From assembly GCA_027919835.1 (NCBI GenBank), contig JANVFP010000015.1, positions 186,001-250,000 on the forward strand: a DNA stretch of 64,000 nt, read 5' to 3'. Under the pieces are notes generated by a model that saw only the letters and a list, made by a program, of their open reading frames with translations, ran no database searches and was not told the DNA's origin. Position 1 is the stretch's first letter; each line of letters opens with the position of its first letter. The position numbers and the translations under genes are program-made. Shown here one piece after another: positions 25,810-42,621 of this stretch. Source of the DNA: Lentinula raphanica (lineage: Eukaryota; Basidiomycota; Agaricomycetes; Agaricales; Omphalotaceae).

Positions 25810-28574
25810 CTATCGACGACGAAGCTTCATCAGGAGAGGCATCTGAAGACCTTCCCTCCAATTCCCTCTCTTCATCGGAATCATCAACCCAGCTGGTACA
25901 CGTTGAATGTCTTCAAGTCCTCTGAAGGACCCTTCTGGCGGAGGGGGACAAAATTCGAATCTTTCGAGAAGACAAAACAAAATGGCTTGAAGTTCCATCA
26001 GGCTAGGAAACAGTAAGATTGCATCCCGATCTTGAACGAATGATTTTATAAACTGGAACTCACGCAAATCGCCACCTGCCAGAAAAAGCCCGTCGTTAGG
26101 AATCAATCAAACGTGAATGAAGGGAGGAGTACGACACTCACCCAATACAAGCGCGAACGCCTGCGCCTTCATATCGCTGTTTTTCAGAAGATTACGGGAA
26201 CAGTCAATGCAAAGCACGTACCGAATGTCATTCTTTATAGTAAATGTGAGTTGATGGTTTCAGTCTTCCTTCATAGAACATCAGATAAGACTCACAAATT
26301 AGAATACACTCCGACGGTGATATTCTTTTTCGTATCCTGCATGAACCTATCTGGCCTCCACGTATTTGCATCGTCTCCCCAGACTTGCGTTAGCCTGATT
26401 GGTGTATGATTAAACGTCCAAGGACATCGTAAGTGAAATAACGACCTACCGATTATACATTGCGATATCGATGGAAATCCTCTGACCTTTGCTAACGGGG
26501 ATATGAGACAGCGTCTCTCCTGATTCTGACACGACTGGATATTCCAGTGGTATGATATCGTCGGAACCAGCTTCGCGTGCAATACTGGGTACCTTCAAGT
26601 TAAATATCAACACCAAGGCTTCGGACAGAAAGAATGCAAAAGACGTACTATAGGATGCAATCTTAATGCTTCCTGAAAGCCATTGCGGTCATGGCTAGTA
26701 AGCCAAGTTCAAGTGTAGAGAGTTTGCCAAAACAAACCTTGATTACAGCGTTTAAAAAAGACATTGAATCATAGTCAGCGGCTGTCAGTTCCGCATCCTG
26801 TCCAATACGTTCGCGGACATCTTGCATTTCCTGGTATATTCTTGCTTGATCTTGGGGATGCCTTGTGATCTCGTACAGGAGCCATGACATGGTAGCTTGA
26901 CGGGAGATCGAATAACATAGAACACAGGGGAGGTTGACAACTTACATGCAGTGGTCTCATGTCCTGAGGTCGAACATGCTCATCAGTACACAAAGACAAA
27001 TCCAGGATCGTACATACCAGCTAGAATGAGCGTACTGTCAGGACCAAAAGGGCCTTGGTCAACCAGTTCATTCCAAAGTCAACCAAGTTGATACTTACGC
27101 AATTTGGGATAGCACTTCATCCTCACTAAGAGCCTTTTTGGGATCTTCAGCCATGTTTGAACGTACAAGAACACTTAAGACGTCCTTGCTATACTTCGTG
27201 TTGCCCTCAAGCTTTGCCTCTTTGGAAGCAGCGTCGAACACAGATTTGGCAATTCTCTTTGAGGCCACAGAGAATTCCATCATCTGTCGTTCTTGCCTGC
27301 CAGGGAATTTCAAGAGAAGGTTTGCCAGTGGGGTGTCGACCGAACGCCTGAAGACCCGATAGAGTAAACTACGTTTCTAGAAAAATCATGAGTAGGTTCA
27401 TTCGTGTCCTTCCAGAAAGTAGCCAAACTTGTGGGTAGAGTCGGGCACCAGCGCTATAAGAACGAAGTCAAACTCATATCGGGGAAGATTAGACTCGGAA
27501 AACGTACAACATATTCTTGAATATTTGTGAAAGCTCATTCGTTTGCCTATCTATTGCTCCAAAGTTATAATCAAACGCGCCTAAGCATTCACAAGATTCA
27601 GTAAAACCATGAGCTATCATAGCCGAATACCTTATAGTAATCATCTCACTTTCGCCAATGATATCTAGAGTCGCTAATGGAAGCCAATGCGTAACATTGA
27701 TGACTTTGCCGTCTTTACCAAGTTCTTCTTGTTGCAGCCGGTCAGCCAGCTGTTTCAGAAAAGCGCAGCATTGCTCAACTCAGCCAGTTCGCAAGCAAAG
27801 GAATGTACCTACTTTAGCGGCTGTCCGTTGAAATAGACTGAGAAATTGTCGTAATTGTGTCGCAGAAAACGCAGGGTTGAGAACCTTCCTGTGGCGAACG
27901 TGAACTTCGCCTGCGGTCACCCTGTACGGTGAACAGGTGCTCCGTGAAGATATGACCAACATACCTTCGACAGAGAGAACCCCACGCCCGAATTGCAAGG
28001 TAGTGATCTGTGCAGAATCTGTACTCTTCGGAAAGCGGTACGCTGAAGTCATGGTGATATATCTGAGGGCTTGGGGATCTAATTACAGAACAGACGACTC
28101 AGTGCCACTCAGAATGCGTTGAATTCATTGAGAGAGAAGTTACGAGCCTGCAACGATAAGCATGTCTTCCTAAATTCCGTAAGGGCAAACCAAGCGGTTA
28201 CAGACTTCCTTCGACTTACACCAAAGCAAGAGCTTGCTCGAAAAGCTAGCCCGTATTTATTGAACCACTTCGTCTCAAGGATGCCGAGCTCCTTTAAACA
28301 TTAGCGACTCATAAGCAACCCTTGTTACGGCCCAGTGTTAAGGAGTTTTTAACCCACTTCTTGGACTGTCAACTCCAGTTCATTACCTGAAAGCAAGCGA
28401 TGATTAGATTTAACTCGTCTCAGGCAACGTCCACTGACCAAAGAGCAACGAAGGACGAGGAGGACCTTTCAAGAACTTCAGTGATCTCCTGTAATATCGA
28501 TACGCGAATCCGAGCGGGATGTATAGCAGCGGAAGTAGAATAAGAAGAAAGACGCTTTTGACAGCAGAGAGCAT
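25810..28574 (-). CDS. Cytochrome P450 monooxygenase (copy 1)
   Basis: Haem-thiolate monooxygenase. A 20-exon model sums to 1,647 nt, or 548 residues, the normal P450 size. The N-terminal membrane anchor is followed by a Pro-rich hinge (LKGPPRPSLLFG). The I-helix motif is AGHETTA, the K-helix EALRLHP, and the haem-binding loop FGAGVRACIG with its cysteine ligand. Several exons are tiny (11, 12, 17 and 18 nt) and are required for these motifs. The donor after EDMLIVA appears to be GC (GCTCGT at about 28142-28147), not GT, and a few acceptors are AAG. It would sit in the endoplasmic reticulum and take electrons from P450 reductase. Substrate is unknown and I cannot name the CYP family. An ATG at 28610 is possible, but 28574 matches the start of the paralogue at 45434. 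Confidence 0.88.
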
Positions 28575-28890
28575 TGGGTATGGGAACTGAGAGAAATATC
28601 TTGGATGCAACTCTGAGCCTCACCTTTTTAAACATACAACCAAAGGAGCGAGGTGGTTATCGAGATGGCAGCGATGGGAAGAAACTATTGATGTTCGATG
28701 CCAAAGACTGAATTGAAAATCTCCATCCATTAGTATTCATACAGCCTGAACTGGATATGCAAAAACACCGAATATATGCAACAAGTATTGTACAGTACTA
28801 AGAAACGGCTAGAGTAATGCGAACAAGAGGGATTGCAAGATAGAACAAGATGCTAATGCTAGGTGAGTGGTGTATATGTCTAGTACAAGA
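28575..28890. other. Short intergenic region, INO80 3' flank and P450-1 promoter
   Basis: 316 bp between two minus-strand genes; no gene or repeat recognised. Confidence 0.4.
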
Positions 28891-34529
<5,639 letters not shown>

Positions 34530-35103
34530 TTAGTTGAAAAAGTCGAAACCTTTTTCTTGTGGGTTGACGACGGCGACGATGACGATGGACTAGCCTCGTG
34601 GGGCCAGGAACGGCTAGAAATGGAGAAATTTGAACAAGTTATGAATGCAGAGGGTTTGTGAGAGCGAGAAAGGTGGAAAATGGGGAAAGAAGTGGACGTT
34701 GTCGAAGAAATTGAGGGGGCAATTGACCGCAGAAGAGAAAATAGAGACGGGATTCGGACTCCCACAGTGCAGCCTGTGGCACTAAAAAACTTAAGAGTAA
34801 CTCATCGAATCAATTTACAATTCACGTTGTCCAAATCAGGCGTAGTTCTCCCCAATCCATTCTGAAAACTTTTCTTTCTTCGGTTGTTCTCATTTCCATC
34901 GCTCTTTTTGCCTTTGCTTTTCATATAAATCTATTCTTTCTTTCTTTTTTTCGGGCGTTTCAAAGTTTCACCAACCCCATCATGCTGTTCTTGTCCAATC
35001 TAGTACACCGCCAACCGCCGTTGATCAAATGTTATTATTCCGGCTACACATAACGTTTCAATATATATATTTCGACTGATTACTAGTAACTACTATATTA
35101 TAA
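34530..35103. other. INO80 promoter region
   Basis: 574 bp upstream of INO80. It contains a long pyrimidine-rich tract at about 34866-34950 (TTTCTTTC-type runs), common in fungal promoters. No gene supported. Confidence 0.4.
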
Positions 35104-37268
35104 TCTAGGGGTCTGGGTGAAGCATTAGTTCTGGTCGAACTTTCTCGTCGAATTCCTCGGGTGTAAGGAATCCTAGAGCAACTGTAGCTTCCTTCAATGT
35201 CGTTCCCTCTTTGTGGGCTTTCTTTGCGCATTTGGCAACGTCTGTCACCAGGATTGGTAAGATCATCAGCATTCAAACTTTTTTTATAGAAGTGACAGCC
35301 CCCTTACTATCGTATCCCATATGACTGTTCAGAATGGTGGCAAGCATCAGAGATTCGTTGAGTAGACTGTTAATCCTCTTTTCATTGGCTTGAATGCCAA
35401 CAACGCAGTTTTTAGTGAACGAGCGAGAACCTGGTTTTCTAGTGTTCAAAGAGGATTCCATCGATGAAAAGCTGCAACGACTCTCACCATCGGCGAGTAA
35501 ACGAATACTTTGTAGCACGTTCTTAATGATAACAGGTTTGAATACGTTCAACTTGACAGAACCTTTTTAGTCAATGATACAAAAAAGGGCCAATAACTCG
35601 GGTACTCACTTCGAATTGCCCACTGGCACCCGCTACGCTGACGGCCGTCTGATTTCCCATGACTTGAGCAGCGACCATAGTGAGCGCTTCACACTGGGTC
35701 GGGTTGACTTTACCAGGCATTATACTACTCCCGGGTTCGTTCTCGGGCAAGCTCAATTCCCCTAATCCACAGCGAGGACCAGAGCCAAGGTAACGGATAT
35801 CATTGGCGATTTTCATCAGCGAGCAAGCGACTACATTTAGAGCACCGTGTGCTTCAACCATGGCGTCATGAGAAGCAAGCGCTTCGAACTGCAGGTAACC
35901 GGAAGAGTAGATGGTGTCAGAACAGAGACTTATCTATACCAAGCACTAACAAGACTTTACCTTGTTGGGTGCCGTCTTGAATTCGAGCCCTGTGAGTTTG
36001 GATATTTCGGCAGCTACTTTCACGTCAAAACCTTTCTTGGTGTTCAATCCCTGAAATCATGATGTCAAAACAGCAACAAGGTCAATCCGTGTCGAACTGG
36101 CGCTTACAGTCCCTACAGCAGTGCCTCCTTGTGCTAGAAGGCTTAAACGAGGTAGAACACCTTCTATACGTGCAATGCCATTGGTGAGCTGTTGAACGTA
36201 GCCACTGAATTCTTGACCCAGAGTCAAGGGTGTCGCATCCTATCATTCTATCAGACAAATCAAAATACACCGCCTTAGGGATTTACCTGCAAGTGAGTTC
36301 GACCAATCTTGATAATGTGGTCAAATGCTTTCGCCTTTGCATCTAGTGCGTCGCGCAGTTCTGTGAGAGCAGGAAGAAGCGAATGGTGTATTTCTGTCAC
36401 TGCAGCCACATGCATAGCTGTAGGGAAACTAACATTCCTGAATATGAGCTCAGGAGTAATGGACCTGTTTTTGACACATACGTATCATTGCTACTCTGGC
36501 TCATATTGACATGGTCGTTAGGGTGAACAGGTTTTTTCGAACCCAACTCTCCGCCAAGGATTTCGATGGCACGGTTAGAGATAACCTGTGAATAGTTCCA
36601 GTAAGCCGGACACAGCTCAGTTGAAATTTCACGCACCTCGTTGACGTTCATGTTGCTTTGGGTACCACTTCCAGTCTGGAAAACGACTAGCGGGAAGTGA
36701 TCCATGAGTTTACCAGATATCACCTGGATGACAACCAAATAAACAGCTTTGACAATCCTATGAGACCAAAAATGCGTACATCATCAGCGGCTTGTTGAAT
36801 GGCCTCGCCAATCTTGGGATCCATGCCATAACCAGTATTAACGATAGATGCAGCTTTCTTGAGGGTGGCGAAGGCTTTGATCAGCGGAGGAGGGAGACGT
36901 TCTGACGGTCCTCCGATGTCAAAGTTTTGTAAAGAACTAAATGAAGAAAGCTAGGTTTAGTATAATTAGACAAGTTGAATGCGAAGACATAACACACCGT
37001 TGAGTTTGTGCTCCCCAGTATTTGTCGGCAGGCACTTGAAGCTCTCCGAATGTATCCTTCTCGATTCGATATTGCTGCGCCTGTGAATAGCAAAGACTTC
37101 AACTCGAATCCTGTTCAAATTCTTAAAAAATACCAACCCGCGGCAGAGTTGTGCTTAGGAAACGTATGGCCCGCAGGTTTCTAAGAGGAAGATTCTACAA
37201 AAAGGTCAGTTATCGTTGTAGCAGCATAAGAGTACACGTACACGACCATAGTGATGAGCAGAGAGCAT
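35104..37268 (-). CDS. FUM1: Fumarate hydratase, class II
   Basis: Hydrates fumarate to L-malate in the tricarboxylic acid cycle. Multi-exon gene. Exon 1 and 2 spell [21 protein letters not shown]..., Arg-rich without acidic residues, a plausible mitochondrial presequence. The mature part begins [26 protein letters not shown], standard for class II fumarases. It continues with [15 protein letters not shown], and the family signature [12 protein letters not shown]. The C-terminus [12 protein letters not shown]...FDEKVRPE is also typical. In other fungi one gene often supplies both mitochondrial and cytosolic enzyme; nothing here shows which applies. It is divergent from PEX11. Exons not all summed. 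Confidence 0.95.
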
Positions 37269-37782
37269 GGTGGAGGGGTAGTTGCAAAAGTAATTAGTCC
37301 GGCAAAGTTAAAAAGGCTCGCGTTCGGAAAGCTCGCGATCCGATACTTCCCGGCGTGCGACGGAAGAGCTGTATTCCGGAATGATGGCGCATACAACCAA
37401 CTTGAACGACGAGAAAGCTGGGTTTTGTGGAATTGACTGTCGATGACTGTATATGCACATGGTAAAGTGCAAAGTTGAGAGGAGCGATGGGTCAGATCCT
37501 GGTGTTTATCCGCACTACGGTACCTCGGTCCGATGCTCGGGACTTCCGTTCGGATATGCTGCTTGAACTTCAGATCATCTCTCTCAACGGCGAACGTCCA
37601 CGGCGTCGTACTCACCTTGATCTTTCTTCGTCTCTTCGAAGCCAATGCCATGTTATTCTCCACAAAAATAATCTGGTTCCGAATCGGAATAGCACCGTAT
37701 TTCACGTGAATCACTTCACTGGAACACTGGAACCCGGGCCCACTTTCTATTCAGGATCTCAAGTTTCTCTCCTACTACCACT
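37269..37782. promoter_or_regulatory. Divergent FUM1-PEX11 intergenic region
   Basis: 514 bp shared upstream region of two oppositely directed metabolic genes. I see no known operator. Open frames in it (for example 37181-37714 minus) overlap the fumarase start and look non-coding. Confidence 0.4.
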
Positions 37783-38863
37783 ATGGCCACCATTGCTTCC
37801 CAAGTCGTCCTTCATCCTACTGTCTCTCAAGGCCTCAAGTTTGGAGGAACGACGCTAGGAAGAGACAAGGTAAGCAAGTTCGATTGTTCACAGAGGCTGC
37901 ATATGCTGAGCATTCGATATACAGGCCTATCGTGCAATCCAGTACTTTGCCAGATTCTATGCTTGGTTCTTGCTCTCCAGGGGTGAGAAAGAAGCTGCAG
38001 CACGGTGGAATGCTCTCAAGACTCATCTGGCGACTGCCAGAAAGCGTATGTATAATGGTCTCACTCACAAGAGACGAAACTCATCCGCGTCCTATTACCT
38101 CAGTCTTGCGACTAGGAAAACCACTCGAGCATCTTCAAGCTGCACTCAAAGCGGCTTTGGTTTCTGGTCCAGCCGGCGAACAAATCACCACCATCGGAAG
38201 ACAAATAGGATACTTTGGATATTTGAGCTTTGACGCCTTGGTTTGGGTATGTACTCAACATACTCGGTATATGCTTTCAAGAACGCTCTCATCATTCTTC
38301 TAGGTCAATGCAGTTAAATTCTACTCCTTTTCCTCGGAAACCAGTGTCAAAATATCTAAACTCGCTAATCGATTTTGGTTGGCCGGAATCGTTCTGAGCA
38401 TCATGAATGGAGCACTAAAGGTTCGTCTTTCGCGCGCCATTTGATTCTGCTGCTCATCCATCGTCAATAGAGTGTACGACTGGCCAAAGAGGAACGAAGA
38501 CTGAAACGTTCAATGGCTATGCCCGAGAAGGAGATTGGCAAGGAGGCGGAAGAAGAAATGAAACTGAGTACCATTCTCGCGTATGTTTTGTCTTTGCATC
38601 ACTGTATAACCTCTCGGCTGATACCTTTCTATAGCTCGCGCGATGCGACACGCCATCAACTTGTCATTGATTTGCTTGACCTATGGATTCCAGCTACAGC
38701 TCTCGGCCTGTCTAACATGAACGACGGTGTTCTTGGTATCTTCGGGTTCGTGTTCCTGCCTCCTCCTTGTCGAAAGACCCATTGATCATTCATGTTCTGC
38801 AGTCTGATTACATCGTTGATGGCGGGTCAGAAGCAGTGGCAGTCTGTAAACGGTAAAAAATAA
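37783..38863 (+). CDS. PEX11: Peroxisomal biogenesis factor 11
   Basis: Peroxisomal membrane protein that elongates and divides peroxisomes. Seven exons (37783-37869, 37925-38045, 38104-38246, 38304-38420, 38471-38580, 38635-38745, 38803-38863) sum to 750 nt, giving 249 residues, the usual length. Landmarks are the N-terminal amphipathic helix region (AYRAIQYFARFYAWFLLSRG), GKPLEHLQAALKAAL, the central GYFGYLSFDALVWV hydrophobic segment, an SxLANRFWLAGIV-type helix, and a terminal LWIPATALGLSNMNDG...GIFGLITSLMAG, as in Pex11. A Glu/Lys-rich loop (KEIGKEAEEEM) precedes the last part. Confidence 0.94.
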
Positions 38864-39557
38864 ACATCCCAGAGTGGCTGAACACGTCGCCGAGTAATAT
38901 GCAAAACCATATGGTTATTGGAACAATTGTCATGATAACCTAGTCTCATTATCGTTCAGATGATCATGAACTTTTGCTTCCCTTTGTTGGTCGCGTAACT
39001 TGAGATATTCTGACCTAACTATTTCCATGGGCTCTGGGCCAGTACTACAAAACAAACTTGTGAACAGAAGCCTAAAATTCACATTCAGAGTACACGCACT
39101 ATTTCACCATACATCCTTCTACTAGTTTCAGTTTGTCTTTACAAGCCCAAGCGACCGAAATCAGACGACCAGACATGCAGTCCGCAAAGTCTGAAAGAGT
39201 CGAGAACAGATTGGCGTCCAGTCAATTTTGGAGAGAAAACTTGACATCACACCCTTTACTAGAGGATCACATTCCTTCAGAGCTTGTGCCTTTACTGTTT
39301 TGAGAAGGGTTTCCTCTTCTCTTCTGGAGAGAGCATTCATTAGAAAGGAATTGAGAGACTGAAGTGGGAGAGACCGATGCAGAAACGGAAGAGCGCTTTT
39401 GCCTCGGCTTTCCGGCGGTGCCGTATTTTCCCGCGCTCCATTAAGCGCGCTGACTTGAGCCCTCTCCGAAGGCCGGATTAATAATTGACCAATCCTCGCC
39501 TTGTCTTTGGTCGTTCAAAGCCAAAGCGATTTGTACCCAAACTTCTTCTGAAAAACA
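38864..39557. other. Intergenic region upstream of lipoyl synthase
   Basis: 694 bp holding the 3' flank of PEX11 and the promoter of the lipoyl synthase gene. Near 39431-39451 there are paired GCGC-containing words around ATTAA. No gene, RNA or transposon end recognised. Confidence 0.4.
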
Positions 39558-41082
39558 ATGAATCACCTATCCATCGCACGCACTGGTCTTCGTCGTACCA
39601 CTGGTCTTCGCCTTTTAGCCACACCTTCTGCACCTTCGACATCCAAGACAACGTTCACCCAAACATTAAACTCAGGTCCTTCGCTGGATGATTTTATATC
39701 TGGAGATGGTCAAGAACGTGTGGTTCTGGGTAATCCTCGAGGGTGAGTTGATATTTTCTGCAGACTCATAACAGAAATCATGCAGAGTCCTTGTTCTGCA
39801 ACAGTCCGCGGCTTCCGTCGTACCTCAAAACATCCATACCGTCTGGAAATTCATTCAACAAGATCAAGAAAGATTTGAGAGGTCTTGGGTTGCATACTGT
39901 TTGTGAGGAAGCTAGGTGTCCGAATATTGGAGATTGCTGGGGTGGAAAGGAAGGCGCAACTGAGGCAGAAGGACGGAGTGCTGCGACTGCTACTATTATG
40001 GTACGTGCATTCTTCCCTGGATAGTGAGTACAAGAACTCACTATGTATGGACTTTCTGTGCAGTTGATGGGAGATACATGTACTCGTGGATGCAGGTTTT
40101 GCTCAGTCAAGACGTCCAGGGCTCCTCCACCATTGGATCCACATGAACCTGAAAACACAGCAGAAGCTATCAGTCGATGGGGTTTGGGCTACATCGTTCT
40201 GACGAGCGTGGATCGTGATGGTCAGTTTCATCTACCGTTCACCGTTCCTGTCTTGCTAATTGGTTTACCGTATCTTCCAGACCTCGCAGACGGAGGTGCA
40301 CATCATTTCGCAGAAACTATAAGAAAGATCAAACAGAAGTCTGTATATCCTCTTGGCCTCGTCAATCACTCTAACTGACTTCTTCCTCAAACCAAATCAG
40401 AGCACCCCACATCTTGGTTGAAGCACTAACAGGAGACTTCGCTGGTAACATGTCTCACGTCTCGTTAGTTGCCCAGTCGGGCCTGGATGTGTATGCACAC
40501 AACATTGAAACCGTTGAAGAGTTGACTCCGTTTGTCCGAGACCGAAGGGCAACGTTCAGGCAGAGTCTGAAAGTCCTTGCACAAGCAAAGCGTGAAGGTG
40601 TTCGGGTGACCAAAACCAGTATCATGCTGGGAGTAGGTGAAACCGAATCGCAAGTCGTCGATGCACTCAAAGGTAATGAGCTTACCTCTTGTTATCTTGA
40701 AATTGTGTTCAAGCTGATTGCTTCGCAGAACTGCGTAAGGTCGACGTAGATGTCGTTACCTTTGGCCAATACATGAGACCCACTAAACGACATATGAAAG
40801 TTGACCGATATGTCGAACCTGCAGAGTTTGACAAGTGGAAGCAGGTGGCCGAAGATATGGGCTTCCTATATGTTGCCAGTGGGCCTTTGGTACGCAGTAG
40901 TTACAAGGTAAGCATTCCATGGGAAAGGTGTGTATTTGTTGATACTGATGGATCCACTGCAGGCTGGTGAATACTACATTGAGAATGTCCTTCGGGGAAA
41001 AGGTGTCGAAAAGAAAGTGAACAAGCTAGCAGCGCAGGAGATAGCTTCAGAAGCCACATTGAGTGCAGGAGTATCGTCGTAG
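39558..41082 (+). CDS. LIP5: Lipoyl synthase, mitochondrial
   Basis: Radical-SAM enzyme that inserts two sulfurs into protein-bound octanoate to make lipoate for pyruvate and 2-oxoglutarate dehydrogenases. Seven exons (39558-39742, 39805-40000, 40064-40220, 40281-40338, 40401-40672, 40729-40907, 40963-41082) sum to 1,167 nt, or 388 residues. The N-terminus is Arg/Ser-rich without acids ([18 protein letters not shown]), a mitochondrial import signal. The auxiliary cluster motif is [12 protein letters not shown] (CX4CX5C), and the radical-SAM cluster is CTRGCRFC (CX3CX2C). The terminal RSSY serine motif is present in LVRSSYKAGEYY. All expected cluster ligands are intact. It is convergent with the XRCC2-like gene. 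Confidence 0.96.
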
Positions 41083-41208
41083 AGCACTGTGCACGATTAG
41101 GATTGGTATTGCATTTAGATGTATACTATAATAGTACTACTTTTACTTCACAGCCTAGCTTACACAACTCTCCAACTACTACAAACACAAGCTCGACGAA
41201 CCCGAACT

Positions 41209-42359
41209 TTAGGTGACCGAGATATCGATGCGGTCAGCTTGAATATCTAAAGTAAATTTACTTGTTTGCGAGCTATTCGAAGACCGAACAACGCCAAGAA
41301 TTGCAGAATTTGTGCGAGTGCCTGCAAGTTGTTGAGCCCACGCGTCTTCCGCCGAAGAACCGACGACAATCTGTTGCAGTGGTGGAACCGAGAGGACGAT
41401 ATGAAGCGTCAAAGGCAGTGCACCAGAAGACGAGTGCACCGCGGGTGCCTCCGGGATGGGGAACAATGCAGGAGGTGGATTGAGGTGTTGGCGATATGTT
41501 AGGACCTCTTGCACATCTGTAGCAGGACTTGATTGTGCGGGGGTCAGACCCCAATTGGTGAAGATGACAAGGGGTTTGTGACTACGATGAAACCGTTGCA
41601 GAGCGGTCACAACGTGTCGAAAAGGATTGGCGGATTCCTTCGGTGTAGAAGGGTTTGTCGTGTGCAACTGTTCAGCGGCGAAGCGATCCGACCAGTAAAA
41701 AGCACTCATGGAATCTATGGCCAAGATACCAATCTCGGAATCGGGTAGGTGGGTATGATGATAAGATGGCAAAGATAGTAAAGTCGCCGCTAGTTGTGTC
41801 GTGGAGGCAGGACAGAATATATGAAGGTTTTGCAACGAGCGCTTCACAAGTTGCTCCCCAACGTCAGAGTCCTTGTCACTCAATGCGGTTCCTAGATGCG
41901 AAGTTAACAGTCGCCTGAAACGAGTCGGATCAAAAGACGCGTCTGTGTCGAAGAGAATGGCTGCCTTGTCCCATCCTCCGAGCGATATCGACGCGTACGT
42001 GGTCGGTATGATGCAGATTATCACGAGTAGATATAGTAGGTGAGATTTTCCTGAAGCAGATGGACCTTGAATTTCCACTACGTCTCCTAGACGAGGAAGA
42101 GAGAAAGACAGCTCCTGACGTGTCGATGGAGTGGGATTACTTGATCTTGTTGTGATAAAGTCCAAGGTCTCTGATTCTGCTGATGTCAAGAGAGTGAATA
42201 TTGGTTGTCAATGCCCAAGTCGACACGTACAAACCTTCACGTCGCACAGAAGACAGAGCCTAGAGTATATTTGAGAGTCAATGTCGGAATGGAAGAGCTA
42301 GAACGGACAGACAGAAGAGATTCTAAGCCAATTTCTTGAATCATTTGATTGAAGTCCAT
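41209..42359 (-). CDS. RecA/RAD51-like protein, XRCC2-type
   Basis: RAD51 paralogue expected to act in homologous-recombination repair. Three exons (42309-42359, 42235-42259, 41209-42179) sum to 1,047 nt, giving 348 residues. Walker A is GPSASGKSH, and Walker B is the hydrophobic strand IGILAIDSMSAFYW. The strand-turn AAILFDTDASFDPTRF and the VIFTNWGL segment also fit XRCC2. It lacks the N-terminal helix-hairpin-helix domain of RAD51, RAD55 and RAD57, which favours XRCC2. The first exon (MDFNQMIQEIGLESLLS) is short and the weakest part of the model. Another RAD51 paralogue remains possible. Confidence 0.75.
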
Positions 42360-42621
42360 GATGGTGCACGCAGAAGATATAGTCAAGCGCTCGTATATGA
42401 TTACGTGATAATTCCCCAGGATTTTACTATCGCCATCAACGCTTCAAGCACTCTTTTTCTTCTCACTCTTAACTGCACAAACATTTACCTCAATCTTTGC
42501 ATGCTTTCTTCATTGCAGAAAACATAATACCGCTGCATAAACTACCGTCTTTGACAGACAGACATATACCATCTTTGACGACTAACACGACTTTTTGACG
42601 ATACCCAATTCGAATCATCAA

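Noticed and set aside
37181..37714. 177-codon minus-strand frame over the FUM1-PEX11 gap
   Set aside because: It overlaps the fumarase start in a different frame and looks like random open sequence.
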